64,000 nt of DNA from Geojedonia litorea (GTDB lineage: Bacteria > Bacteroidota > Bacteroidia > Flavobacteriales > Flavobacteriaceae): NCBI RefSeq assembly GCF_042654525.1, contig NZ_JBHSGP010000005.1:62001-126000 (forward strand), written 5' to 3'. Positions 44,295 through 52,557 of this stretch are shown piece by piece (the first letter of the stretch is position 1; the number at the start of each line of letters is the position of its first letter). The notes below the pieces were generated by a model that saw only the letters and a program-made list of their open reading frames with translations, did not search any database and was not told where the DNA came from. The translations under genes and the position numbers were made by a program.

Positions 44295-45583
44295 CGCAAG
44301 GTACATCAATCAGTATAATTGGATTAGGTTATGTGGGTTTGCCCTTAGCCGTAGAATTTGCCAAACATTTTTTAGTAGTAGGTTTTGATACCAATCCCAA
44401 ACGGGTTGCCGAACTGCAGGCTGGAAAGGATCGCACCCTAGAAGTAGATGCCGAGGTCTTGCAGAGTGTATTGACCAGCGATCCTAAAGCTGAACGTGGC
44501 TTGTTGATTAGTGATGCCCTAGATGCTATTGCCGATTCCGCTATCTATATTGTCACTGTGCCTACCCCAACCGATGAGCTTAATAAGCCAGTTTTCACTT
44601 ATTTGATTAAAGCCAGTGAAGCCGTGGGGCAGGTGTTACAGCCTGGCAATCTCGTTATTTATGAGTCTACAGTCTATCCTGGGGTTACCGAGGATATTTG
44701 TGTGCCTATTCTCGAACGGCAATCAGGACTAACATTCAATACCGATTTCTTTGCCGGCTATTCACCAGAGCGCATTAACCCTGGGGATAAAACCCATACG
44801 GTTACTAAAATTTTAAAAGTCACTTCAGGGTCTACACCCGAAGTGGCCAGGCGTGTAGATGCCCTGTATAAAACCATTATTACCGCTGGGACCCATATGG
44901 CACCATCGATCAAAGTGGCCGAGGCTGCTAAGGTTATTGAAAATGCGCAACGTGATATCAATATTGCTTTCATCAATGAATTGTCGAAGATCTTTCGCAT
45001 TTTAGATATTGACACCAAAGCCGTGCTGGAAGCTGCAGGCACCAAGTGGAATTTTATCAATTTCACGCCGGGCCTTGTTGGCGGTCACTGTATTGGAGTG
45101 GATCCTTACTATCTGGCACAAAAGGCCATTGAGAGTGGTTATACACCAGAGATTATTTTAGCAGGACGAAAAATGAATGACAGTATGGGGCATTATGTGG
45201 CACAGGAAACCGTTAAGATGATGATCAAAAAGGGCGCGACCATTAGGGATGCCCGTGTTCTGGTGTTAGGCATTACCTTTAAGGAGAACTGTCCAGATAT
45301 TCGTAATTCACGGGTGATTGATATCATCAAGGAGTTTCAAACTTATCAGGTTAAGGTGGATGTGTATGACCCTTGGGCATCAAAAGAAGAGGTGTTTGAG
45401 GAATACGGTTTGGATTTGATGTGTTCTGATGCGCTTTTGCATTCCGACTATGATGCGATCGTTTTGGCGGTATCCCATGAGGCCTTTAAAACCCTTGATG
45501 TCTCTAAATTGAAGTCGGATATTGGAGTGATTTTTGATGTGAAGTCTGTGTTACCAAAGGAATTGGTGGATGCAAGGTTGTAA
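44291..45583 (+). CDS. Nucleotide-sugar 6-dehydrogenase, TviB/WbpO-like
   Basis: A 430-residue UDP-HexNAc 6-dehydrogenase-type enzyme. The N-terminal NAD loop is IGLGYVGLPLAVEFAKHF, the YESTVYPGVTEDICVPIL motif is characteristic, and the catalytic Cys is in GLVGGHCIGVDPYYLAQKA. The C-terminal nucleotide domain has LGITFKENCPDIRNSRVID. The closest known relatives make UDP-GlcNAcA or UDP-GalNAcA (TviB, WbpO). The usual partner, a TviC/WbpP-type epimerase, lies at 46952, separated from it by the palindrome array. Last gene of the first operon segment. Confidence 0.9.
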   Translation: MTQGTSISIIGLGYVGLPLAVEFAKHFLVVGFDTNPKRVAELQAGKDRTLEVDAEVLQSVLTSDPKAERGLLISDALDAIADSAIYIVTVPTPTDELNKPVFTYLIKASEAVGQVLQPGNLVIYESTVYPGVTEDICVPILERQSGLTFNTDFFAGYSPERINPGDKTHTVTKILKVTSGSTPEVARRVDALYKTIITAGTHMAPSIKVAEAAKVIENAQRDINIAFINELSKIFRILDIDTKAVLEAAGTKWNFINFTPGLVGGHCIGVDPYYLAQKAIESGYTPEIILAGRKMNDSMGHYVAQETVKMMIKKGATIRDARVLVLGITFKENCPDIRNSRVIDIIKEFQTYQVKVDVYDPWASKEEVFEEYGLDLMCSDALLHSDYDAIVLAVSHEAFKTLDVSKLKSDIGVIFDVKSVLPKELVDARL

Positions 45584-45605
45584 AATCGCTATTAGTTGCG
45601 GTTAG

Positions 45606-45962
45606 ATGCTGAACTAAATTCAGCATGACAAAGGATAGCATGACAAGGAGGTTCTCAAATTAAAAGGGATGTCATCCTGAACTCGGTTCAGGATTTCATT
45701 AATTTGTCAAGTTGTATTTTAGATTTACTTGAAGATAGATGCTGAACTAAATTCAGCATGACAAGGAGATTCAGCATGAGAAGGAGGTTCTCAAATTAAA
45801 AGAGATGTCATCCTGAACTTGGTTCAGGATCTCGTTGACTTGTTTTGTTGTTTTAGGTTTATTTGAAGATAGATGCTGAACTAAATTCAGCATGACAAAG
45901 GATAGCATGACAAGTGAGTTCCACATGACCAACGAAATGTCATCCTGAACTTGTTTCAGGAT
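45606..45962. repeat. Alternating palindrome array, left part (A1-B3)
   Basis: Two palindromes alternate. A is ATGCTGAA-N5-TTCAGCAT, at 45606, 45739 and 45873. B is ATCCTGAAC-N3-GTTCAGGAT, at 45674, 45810 and 45942; the last has a mismatched arm. The units are about 133-134 bases long and the segments between palindromes are conserved too (for example GGTTCTCAAATTAAAAG). B3 lies over the 3' end of the GIY-YIG gene. Confidence 0.92.
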
Positions 45963-46281
45963 CTTTTTGTATATGATTACTATTTATTGGATCCCACAGA
46001 TACACCCAATTGGGATTTACTGTTTCGATGAGATTGATTTTCCAATCTCTATGCCAATTTTTTAATTGTTTTTCTCGATAAATGGCCTCTTTGATGTATT
46101 GAAATTCTTCATAATAGACGAGTAACTTTAGTTTATACTTTGAAGTAAAATAGCTTCCTTTTCCTTCAATGTGCATTTCCATGCGTTGATCAAGATTGCT
46201 AGTGACACCAATGTATAAGACGCCTTTCGGTTTATTTGTTATAATATAAACCCAATACTTATGATGCTTTCGACTTGCCAT
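45940..46281 (-). CDS. Small GIY-YIG nuclease domain protein (second copy)
   Basis: A 113-residue protein with the GIY-YIG core WVYIITNKPKGVLYIGVTSN, catalytic Arg in LDQRMEMH and Glu in AIYREKQLKNWHRDWK. It is a different subfamily from the first copy (YxxYIxTN type rather than YILxCxD). The last seven residues (DPETSSG) and stop codon are encoded by palindrome B3. A degenerate B copy (46345-46362) lies upstream of the ATG, so the gene is framed by repeats on both sides. A nuclease activity is expected from the family; a role in moving or multiplying the palindromes is inference. Confidence 0.88.
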   Translation of the reverse strand: MASRKHHKYWVYIITNKPKGVLYIGVTSNLDQRMEMHIEGKGSYFTSKYKLKLLVYYEEFQYIKEAIYREKQLKNWHRDWKINLIETVNPNWVYLWDPINSNHIQKDPETSSG

Positions 46282-46344
46282 ACTTGAACTATTATGCTAT
46301 GTTGTAGTCCTGTTTTGTAAAGATAGATGAAAAACTCATTGCCA

Positions 46345-46831
46345 GCCTAAACTTGGTTTAGGATATCGTTGATTTTTGTTGGTGTTTTTAGATTTGTTTG
46401 AAGATAGATGCTGAACTAAATTCAGCATGACAAAGGGATTCGGCATGACAAATAGGACTCTTTGAATAAACGAACTGTCATCCTGAACTTGGTTCAGGAT
46501 CTCGTTGATTTGTTTAGATGTTTAGATTTGTTTGAAGATAGATGCTGAACTAAATTCAGCATGACAAGGAGGTTCAGCATGAGAAGGAGGTTCAGCATGA
46601 GAAGGAGGTTCTCAAATTAAAAGGGATGTCATCCTGAACTTGGTTCAGGATCTCGTTGATTTTTGTTGGTGTTTTTAGATTTGTTTGAGGATAGATGCTG
46701 AACTAAATTCAGCATGACAAGGAGGTTCTCAAATTAAAAGAGATGTCATCCTGAACTTGGTTCAGGATCTCGTTGACTTGTTTTGTTGTTTTAGGTTTTT
46801 TTGAAGATAGATGCTGAACTAAATTCAGCAT
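46345..46831. repeat. Alternating palindrome array, right part (B4-A7)
   Basis: Continuation of the array on the 5' side of the GIY-YIG gene. Degenerate B4 is at 46345-46362 (CCTAAAC-TTG-GTTTAGG). A copies start at 46408, 46542, 46695 and 46811. B copies start at 46480, 46631 and 46748. All A copies have the same orientation as those left of the gene. Shorter partial copies such as TTCAGCATGAGAAGGAGG and CATGACAAAGGA follow, the last near 46874. Confidence 0.92.
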
Positions 46832-46895
46832 GACAAAGGATAAGCATGACAAAGGACTAGCATAACAAAGGATAATCAATTCAGAGGAGTTTTCA

Positions 46896-46929
46896 TTGCC
46901 TATTAATAAAAGCAAAAACCTTACATTTG
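46896..46929 (+). promoter_or_regulatory. Promoter between the palindrome array and the epimerase gene
   Basis: TTG (46896-46898), a 23-base spacer and TACATTTG (46922-46929) fit the Bacteroidota promoter, the spacer being at the long end. It would restart transcription after the array, 22 bases before the epimerase ATG. Confidence 0.55.
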
Positions 46930-46951
46930 CACTTTAATTAAATTCTACTGC

Positions 46952-47920
46952 ATGTACCATACCCAAGATCTTTCAAAGTTTAACTTTCTCGTCACCGGAG
47001 GCGCCGGTTTTATTGGTTCCAACCTTGTTGGCTATCTTTTACAAAATGGAGCCAAGAAAGTACGGGTACTCGACGATTTCTCTAATGGCTATCGTCATAA
47101 TCTAACCGAATTTATGGATCATCCAGCCTTTGAACTTATTGAGGGGGATATTCGTGATTTGGAGACCTGTATGAAGGCTATGGAAGGGATGGATTATGTG
47201 TCGCATCAGGCGGCCTTAGGCTCGGTGCCGCGTTCTATAAAAGACCCGGCTACCACGCATGCCGTGAATATAACGGGTTTTTTAAATATGTTGTTGGCCT
47301 TAAAAGCGCACTCTAATGTGAAGCGCATGGTGTATGCAGCCTCCAGTTCTACCTATGGTGATAGTAAGAACCTGCCTAAAATAGAAGAGACTATTGGTAA
47401 GCCCTTGTCACCTTATGCGGTGACCAAGTATGTGAACGAACTCTATGCCGATGTGTTTGGCAAGACCTATGGCACCGATGCTATTGGCCTACGTTATTTT
47501 AATGTGTTTGGTCCTAAACAAAGCCCGAATGGCGCTTATGCGGCAGTGATTCCTTTATTTATGCAAGCGCTAAAGGTTAATGAGCCACCGACTATTAACG
47601 GTGATGGGGAACAGACGCGCGATTTTACCTATGTCGCTAATGCGGTACAAGCCAATGTGAGAGCTTTTTTTGCTTCCAATGAAGCTGGAAATCAAGTGTT
47701 TAATGTGGCCTGTGGGGAACGCTTGTCTTTAAATGCCCTTTGGGGGCATTTGAAACAGGTAGCCGGATCTGATTTGGAGGCCCTGTATGGTCCTGCCAGA
47801 CAAGGTGATGTGAGGGATAGTTTGGCGAATGTATCTAAAGCAAAAGCCTTGTTGGGGTATCAACCAGAAGTAACCGTTAAAGAGGGATTAAAAATGGCTT
47901 GGAACGACTTCAGCTCTTAA
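46952..47920 (+). CDS. UDP-HexNAc 4-epimerase, TviC/WbpP-like
   Basis: A 322-residue extended SDR. The Rossmann motif is FLVTGGAGFIGSNLVGYLL, the catalytic residues lie in YAASSSTYGDS and SPYAVTKYVNELYA, and FNVFGPKQSPNGAYAAVIP and NGDGEQTRDFTYV are typical of UDP-GlcNAc(A) 4-epimerases. It pairs functionally with the dehydrogenase ending at 45583; such genes are normally adjacent, and here the repeat array separates them by 1.4 kb. Has its own promoter. Confidence 0.9.
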   Translation: MYHTQDLSKFNFLVTGGAGFIGSNLVGYLLQNGAKKVRVLDDFSNGYRHNLTEFMDHPAFELIEGDIRDLETCMKAMEGMDYVSHQAALGSVPRSIKDPATTHAVNITGFLNMLLALKAHSNVKRMVYAASSSTYGDSKNLPKIEETIGKPLSPYAVTKYVNELYADVFGKTYGTDAIGLRYFNVFGPKQSPNGAYAAVIPLFMQALKVNEPPTINGDGEQTRDFTYVANAVQANVRAFFASNEAGNQVFNVACGERLSLNALWGHLKQVAGSDLEALYGPARQGDVRDSLANVSKAKALLGYQPEVTVKEGLKMAWNDFSS

Positions 47921-48286
47921 AATGTTATGAGTCTCATTCTAATTAGCCATTACTACCTAGTCTAAATGGGCTTGTCCATCACAATACGACCTCACTAGAT
48001 AGAATGAGGGTTGTCGCCTATTAAGTTTTGATAGTTTCGAATAATACATTTATTCTCCCATTTAAGTATTTTATATAATTGGAGTCTTGGAGTCTTTAGC
48101 TTATTGCCTATATTGAGCTCACATTAACCGATTGATTTTATTAAATTTGTTAGTAATAAGCGTGCATTTTGGAATGCAACTCATTAACATGGAGCAGCAC
48201 AATTTGTAGGGATTTAGTTAATTTGAATTTGTAATTTTATAGTTTTATCAGCAATTGGTAACTACCAATAAATTGAGTATAAGTAT
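47921..48286. other. 366-base intergenic region before gmd
   Basis: This AT-rich region contains no open frame longer than a few codons and no palindrome I trust. There is TTAATTTG near 48217-48224, one base off a -7 box, so the gmd promoter probably lies in the last 100 bases. Confidence 0.4.
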
Positions 48287-49399
48287 ATGAAAACTGCCTT
48301 AATCACAGGGATTACCGGTCAAGATGGTGCTTATTTGGCACAACTACTTTTGGGGAAAGGGTACCGGGTTCACGGAATCAAAAGACGTTCCTCTTTATTT
48401 AATACCCAGCGCGTGGATCATCTGTATCAAGATCCTCATGAAAAGGATGTGTTATTTAGCTTGCATTATGGAGATTTGAGTGATGCCATGAATATTACGC
48501 GGATAATTCAGGAAGTACAGCCAGATGAGATTTATAATCTTGGTGCCATGTCACATGTAAAAGTGAGCTTTGATACTCCAGAGTATACCGCCAACGTAGA
48601 TGGATTAGGGACATTGCGAATATTAGAAGCGGTTCGATTATTGGGGCTTACCGATAAGACCAAAGTATATCAAGCATCTACATCCGAATTGTATGGGTTG
48701 GTGCAAGAAACACCTCAAAATGAACGCACCCCTTTTTATCCTCGTTCACCCTATGGCGTTGCCAAACTATATGCCTATTGGATTACGGTAAACTATAGAG
48801 AAGCCTATGGTATGTTTGCATGTAATGGTATTTTGTTTAATCACGAATCCCCTGTACGAGGTGAGACCTTTGTTTCTAGAAAGATTACACGTGCCGTGAG
48901 TAGAATTGCTTTAGGTCAACAAGACGTGCTTTATTTAGGAAATTTAGATGCACAAAGAGATTGGGGCCATGCTAAAGATTATGTTGAAGCCATGTGGCTC
49001 ATGTTACAACAAGACGAAGCTGAAGATTATGTTATTGCAACTGGAGTTACAACCAGCGTACGAAGATTTGTAGAACTTGCGTTTCGTTATGTAGGCATAG
49101 CTATAGAATTTTCTGGTTTGGGATCCAATGAAGAAGGCCGTGTGGTATCCTGCACTCAACCTAATTATCAACTGCCTATAGGAACAACTTTAGTTAAGGT
49201 TGATCATAATTATTTCAGACCGACAGAAGTAGATCTCCTGGTAGGGGATGCTACCAAGTGCAAAACGAAATTAAAGTGGACGCCTAAGTATGATTTGGAT
49301 GCCCTGATTCACGATATGATGGCGAGTGATCTTAATTTGGTTAAGCAAGAACAATTATTAACCGATAATGGCTTTGATGTAATGAATAACAATGAATAA
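48287..49399 (+). CDS. gmd: GDP-mannose 4,6-dehydratase
   Basis: Converts GDP-mannose to GDP-4-keto-6-deoxymannose. The 370-residue protein shows ALITGITGQDGAYLAQLLLG, RRSSLFNTQRVDHLY, the Thr/Glu/Tyr/Lys site in YQASTSELYGLVQETPQNE and SPYGVAKLYAYWITVNYREA, and LFNHESPVRGETFVSRKITR. All are Gmd hallmarks and the length is normal. It overlaps fcl by 8 bases. Together they supply GDP-L-fucose for the surface polymer. Confidence 0.97.
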   Translation: MKTALITGITGQDGAYLAQLLLGKGYRVHGIKRRSSLFNTQRVDHLYQDPHEKDVLFSLHYGDLSDAMNITRIIQEVQPDEIYNLGAMSHVKVSFDTPEYTANVDGLGTLRILEAVRLLGLTDKTKVYQASTSELYGLVQETPQNERTPFYPRSPYGVAKLYAYWITVNYREAYGMFACNGILFNHESPVRGETFVSRKITRAVSRIALGQQDVLYLGNLDAQRDWGHAKDYVEAMWLMLQQDEAEDYVIATGVTTSVRRFVELAFRYVGIAIEFSGLGSNEEGRVVSCTQPNYQLPIGTTLVKVDHNYFRPTEVDLLVGDATKCKTKLKWTPKYDLDALIHDMMASDLNLVKQEQLLTDNGFDVMNNNE

Positions 49400-50324
49400 A
49401 GACGGCAAAATATATGTGTCTGGACACACGGGCATGGTAGGCTCGGCACTAGTGAGACTGCTAAACCAGCAAGGGTATACCAATTTATTATTTAGGGAGT
49501 CTTCGAATTTAGATCTAAGATGCCAAGAACAGGTGAGGTCCTTTTTTGAATCAGAGCGACCAGATTATGTGTTTTTGGCGGCCGCGAAAGTAGGAGGTAT
49601 AGTAGCCAATAATACCTATCGCGCTGATTTTTTGTACGATAATTTGATGATACAATCTAACGTTATTCATGCTTCACATTCTTATAATGTTAAAAAGCTG
49701 ATGTTTTTAGGCTCCTCTTGTATATATCCAAAAATGGCTGAACAGCCTATAAAAGAATCTCAACTATTAAGCGGATTGCTAGAGCCCACTAACGAGCCCT
49801 ATGCTGTTGCCAAAATAGCGGGTCTTAAGTTGTGTGAGAGCTACCAACGACAATATGGACATCATTTTATTTCGGTAATGCCTACCAATCTTTATGGACC
49901 TAATGATAATTATGATCCGGAAACTTCTCATGTGCTTCCTGCCTTACTTCAAAAATTCCATGACGCTAAAATAAAAGGAAGCCCAATAGTAAAACTTTGG
50001 GGTACTGGACGTCCGTTACGTGAGTTTTTGCATGTTGATGATCTGGCAGAGGCGTGTGTATTCTTAATGCAAAAGGATGACATTTTAGATCCTATCAATA
50101 TTGGTACAGGTGAGGAAATTACAATAAAGGATTTAGGCTTATTAATTAAGACTATAGTGGGGTATGAAGGCAATCTCGTTTTTGATACTTCTAAACCCGA
50201 TGGAACACCTAGAAAATTATTGGATGTTTCTCGAATACACGCTCTTGGATGGCAGCATAAGATAGCTTTGCAAGATGGGATAAGGCAGGTTTACCATGCA
50301 AAATTCATGAGTAACTCGCGTTAA
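49392..50324 (+). CDS. fcl: GDP-L-fucose synthase
   Basis: A 310-residue bifunctional epimerase/reductase that finishes GDP-L-fucose. Seen: YVSGHTGMVGSALVRLL, FLAAAKVGGIVANNTYRADF, FLGSSCIYPKMAEQPIKESQ, the catalytic Tyr/Lys in NEPYAVAKIAGLKLCESYQR, and TNLYGPNDNYDPETSHVLPA. It shares an 8-base overlap with gmd. The following intergenic region carries the 88-bp hairpin repeats. Confidence 0.97.
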   Translation: MNKDGKIYVSGHTGMVGSALVRLLNQQGYTNLLFRESSNLDLRCQEQVRSFFESERPDYVFLAAAKVGGIVANNTYRADFLYDNLMIQSNVIHASHSYNVKKLMFLGSSCIYPKMAEQPIKESQLLSGLLEPTNEPYAVAKIAGLKLCESYQRQYGHHFISVMPTNLYGPNDNYDPETSHVLPALLQKFHDAKIKGSPIVKLWGTGRPLREFLHVDDLAEACVFLMQKDDILDPINIGTGEEITIKDLGLLIKTIVGYEGNLVFDTSKPDGTPRKLLDVSRIHALGWQHKIALQDGIRQVYHAKFMSNSR

Positions 50325-50340
50325 AATTGGCATGGAATAA

Positions 50341-50520
50341 TAGTTGGCGTCCAACTCCCCGTCTGCTTGTAAAGCAGACACCCCTTACTTTGACGGAACT
50401 CAGTACAGGCTTTATCTAAAGAGGTGAGCTTTTAGTCTTGAACTCCATGTCTTCTTTAAATGCAGACACCCCATACTTCAACAAAGCTGAATACAGACTT
50501 TATCTAAGTAGGGACGCTGT
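50341..50520. repeat. Two diverged 88-bp repeats with hairpins
   Basis: The first copy holds AGTTGG-CGT-CCAACT (50342-50356) and GTCTGC-N7-GCAGAC (50361-50379), followed by ACCCC. The second has a degraded stem and GCAGACACCCC at 50462. GCAGAC and CTTTATCTAA both recur 88 bases apart (50374/50462 and 50410/50498). The hairpin type CTCCCcGTCT...AGACACCC resembles the repeats at 35803-36114. Confidence 0.75.
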
Positions 50521-50554
50521 TTTAAAAATTAAACGAGTTTAATTTGAAATGGAC

Positions 50555-51304
50555 TTACACTAGGTCTATCAACTGAAGAGCGTTGTAGGCCCCATTGTTT
50601 AAGGCGTATTGTATGCCATTGACCTGCTGGAAAAAAGCCACTTTTAAAAAGTAAAGCTGATTTCCTGATCCAGTTGGTACTCCGCTAGGTGTTAAAGTCA
50701 CCGTTGAGGAGGTTCCATTGATAGGGAGGTTCAAAACTGGACTTAACTGTAAATCTTTGTCTCCTGAATCAAAGTCAAGATTCAAAAATCCTGCCGTAAA
50801 GCTAACGTGCGTTGCTCCTTCGGGGATTTGCAGTTTAAGGCTAGGTGTGAAATCAGCGATTACTATTTCTCCTGTTGAGGTATTAAGCGTGAAATCACTT
50901 TGTAATACCGCATTTAAAATAGCAAGGCGATTAAAATTAAAGCCTTTCAAAGGTGCTTTCCCATCTGGAGTTTGGATGCCTACATTTACGCTTCTCTCAC
51001 CTCGTACAGACGTTAAGTCGGCATTTTTGACCAAGGTCATCTGCGTCGTGAGTCTTGCGGATAGTTTAGAGTCTTTAGCATCGGCCACTAAATTAACAAT
51101 CGCCTGCCTTAGCACTTTTGCGCTTTTTGCACTTGAGCCGAACTCGCTATTGTTTTCGCGAGTTCTTACAAATGCAGGATCATTTAAAATTCGGTTCTTG
51201 CTTACACCTCCTTTGGTGCGCATGTGATATCCGTCTTCACTTTTGTAGAAGTTCACTTCTCCCAGTGTCCCCTCTACTTTAAAAAGGCTACTATACTTTG
51301 CCAT
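50555..51304 (-). CDS. Conserved hypothetical protein, Bacteroidota-specific type
   Basis: A 249-residue protein of unknown function. The N-terminal part (MAKYSSLFKVEGTLGEVNFY; KSEDGYHMRTKGGVSKNRIL; FVRTRENNSEFGSSAKSAKV) has a pattern I recall from a family of Bacteroidota hypotheticals; it includes a short beta strand pair and a conserved R-x-N-x-EFG-x-S/A motif. The C-terminal half (about 130-249) is predicted by eye to be a beta sandwich of Thr/Ser/Leu-rich strands. No signal peptide or membrane helix is seen. It lies alone in the polysaccharide locus, with about 760 bases free upstream. A possible -7 box (TACATTTG, minus strand 51469-51476) would give a leader of about 165 bases. Confidence 0.65.
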   Translation of the reverse strand: MAKYSSLFKVEGTLGEVNFYKSEDGYHMRTKGGVSKNRILNDPAFVRTRENNSEFGSSAKSAKVLRQAIVNLVADAKDSKLSARLTTQMTLVKNADLTSVRGERSVNVGIQTPDGKAPLKGFNFNRLAILNAVLQSDFTLNTSTGEIVIADFTPSLKLQIPEGATHVSFTAGFLNLDFDSGDKDLQLSPVLNLPINGTSSTVTLTPSGVPTGSGNQLYFLKVAFFQQVNGIQYALNNGAYNALQLIDLV

Positions 51305-52064
51305 GTTTTTAAAAGATTATGTATGGGTTTTCGACGTTTTTATGAAAATCACCATACGGTTAAACAATTACATTTTATCAGTTTAAGCCCAATATTCTTA
51401 TTTGAGTCCTTTTTACACGGGCCCTTGTAAACTCTCAAAACCGAATGCGTGGTTTAAACTTGATGAGCCAAATGTATTACTAGGGTTTTCGAGGTGTTTT
51501 CATTTTTGGCATTTTGGATACTACTACTGATTCTTTGTCACTACTTTACAGTTTAAGACCAGTTTATGCTATTCCATCGTTTCCTTCTGTTTTTTTGACA
51601 TTTTTATTTTAACTCCTGTTTTTGTTGAAATTGCTGTTTTTGCTGTTTTTGGCAACACTTATGTGTTTTTTATGTTGGAATTGATATTGGGCAGTGTTGG
51701 GAGTATGTTGGACGTATGTTGGGCTTATCTAGGGCTTAAAAGTTTTTTGTGACCCGTCCTGAAACAACTATACAGGAAATTAAATTAATCCTGATATCAT
51801 TATACTGCTCTTTACTTCTTCCTACAAATTTTACCATTTTAACTTAAAACCTTGCGTTTTAACGACTTTATAGATCAAACTGTGGGGTTTTTATTGTTAA
51901 AAACTTGTTGACAATGTTTATAAGTTTTTTATCGATGAACGAACGATTTGATATAAATTCGTTTTAATCAACACTGAAAAATAACCTTAATGAACACAAT
52001 ATGAAAACAATGAACACCAACTACAGATTTCGACCCCGATCACGGACTTTAATTTTACATTTAA
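51305..52064. other. 760-base intergenic region, no gene seen
   Basis: AT-rich, with T-runs on the + strand (51590-51680, repeated TGCTGTTTTT). A minus-strand -7 box TACATTTG is at 51469-51476 for the hypothetical gene, and a short inverted repeat TCCTG...CAGGA is near 51757-51776. No open frame of note, tRNA or clear riboswitch was found. The length is exceptional for this window. Confidence 0.5.
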
Positions 52065-52277
52065 ATGAACAGATTATGCATTTACCCTAAAGAAGTGGCC
52101 ACTATTACAGGCAAAAGTTTGAGTTCATCGCGAGCTTTGATTCGCCTGATCAAGGACGCCCATGGCAAATCTAAGCGTCAGCTGGTCACTATCAAAGAAT
52201 TTTGTGACTATGAAGGATTACCTTATGAAGAGGTATTTAATATGATTAACAAGGTTCCATATGCAATTGAGCACTAG
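52065..52277 (+). CDS. Small HTH-like conserved protein
   Basis: A 70-residue protein beginning MNRLCIYPKEVATITGKSLS, with SSRALIRLIKDAHGKSKRQL and VTIKEFCDYEGLPYEEVFNM. The pattern of a short strand, a helix-turn-helix-like pair (TGKS..S.ALIRLIK) and a second helix with an EFC.Y.G.P.EEV motif resembles small MerR/excisionase-type DNA-binding domains. I recall similar Flavobacteriaceae hypotheticals starting with CIYPKDV..ITG. The function is unknown. It stands alone, divergent from the other orphan gene, across the 760-base gap. Confidence 0.6.
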   Translation: MNRLCIYPKEVATITGKSLSSSRALIRLIKDAHGKSKRQLVTIKEFCDYEGLPYEEVFNMINKVPYAIEH

Positions 52278-52557
52278 GCTTAATTATTATTTTACTAAAG
52301 ATGGTCTATAGGTCTATCCATTTACTATCATGCTACTACTATCGCACTAGTTAGTACGACTTTTTATTTCTACAATTTTTCGCTTTTTTCGATTATCCAA
52401 AAGACTATTTTTGGAAACTATTCTTTATTTAATATTGTTATTTTAGCCCAGATCTAAAACAAGAAGTTTTTTGAGTACACAAAAAAGGAATATTTGGTTA
52501 TATCCTGTTATTTATAGGTGGAATAATATTCAATAAATTGTAAAATATTTTCATTTA

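Noticed and set aside
45606..46831. The repeat array as a CRISPR
   Set aside because: The repeats are two alternating palindromes with spacers that are themselves conserved, spacing is about 134 bp, and no cas genes are present.
50718..51227. Antisense frame of 169 codons opposite the hypothetical protein
   Set aside because: The minus-strand frame has conserved-looking motifs and a normal start; the + frame shows no family features.
51757..51776. Inverted repeat TCCTG...CAGGA as the end of an insertion sequence
   Set aside because: The stem is only five bases and no transposase or partner end was found.
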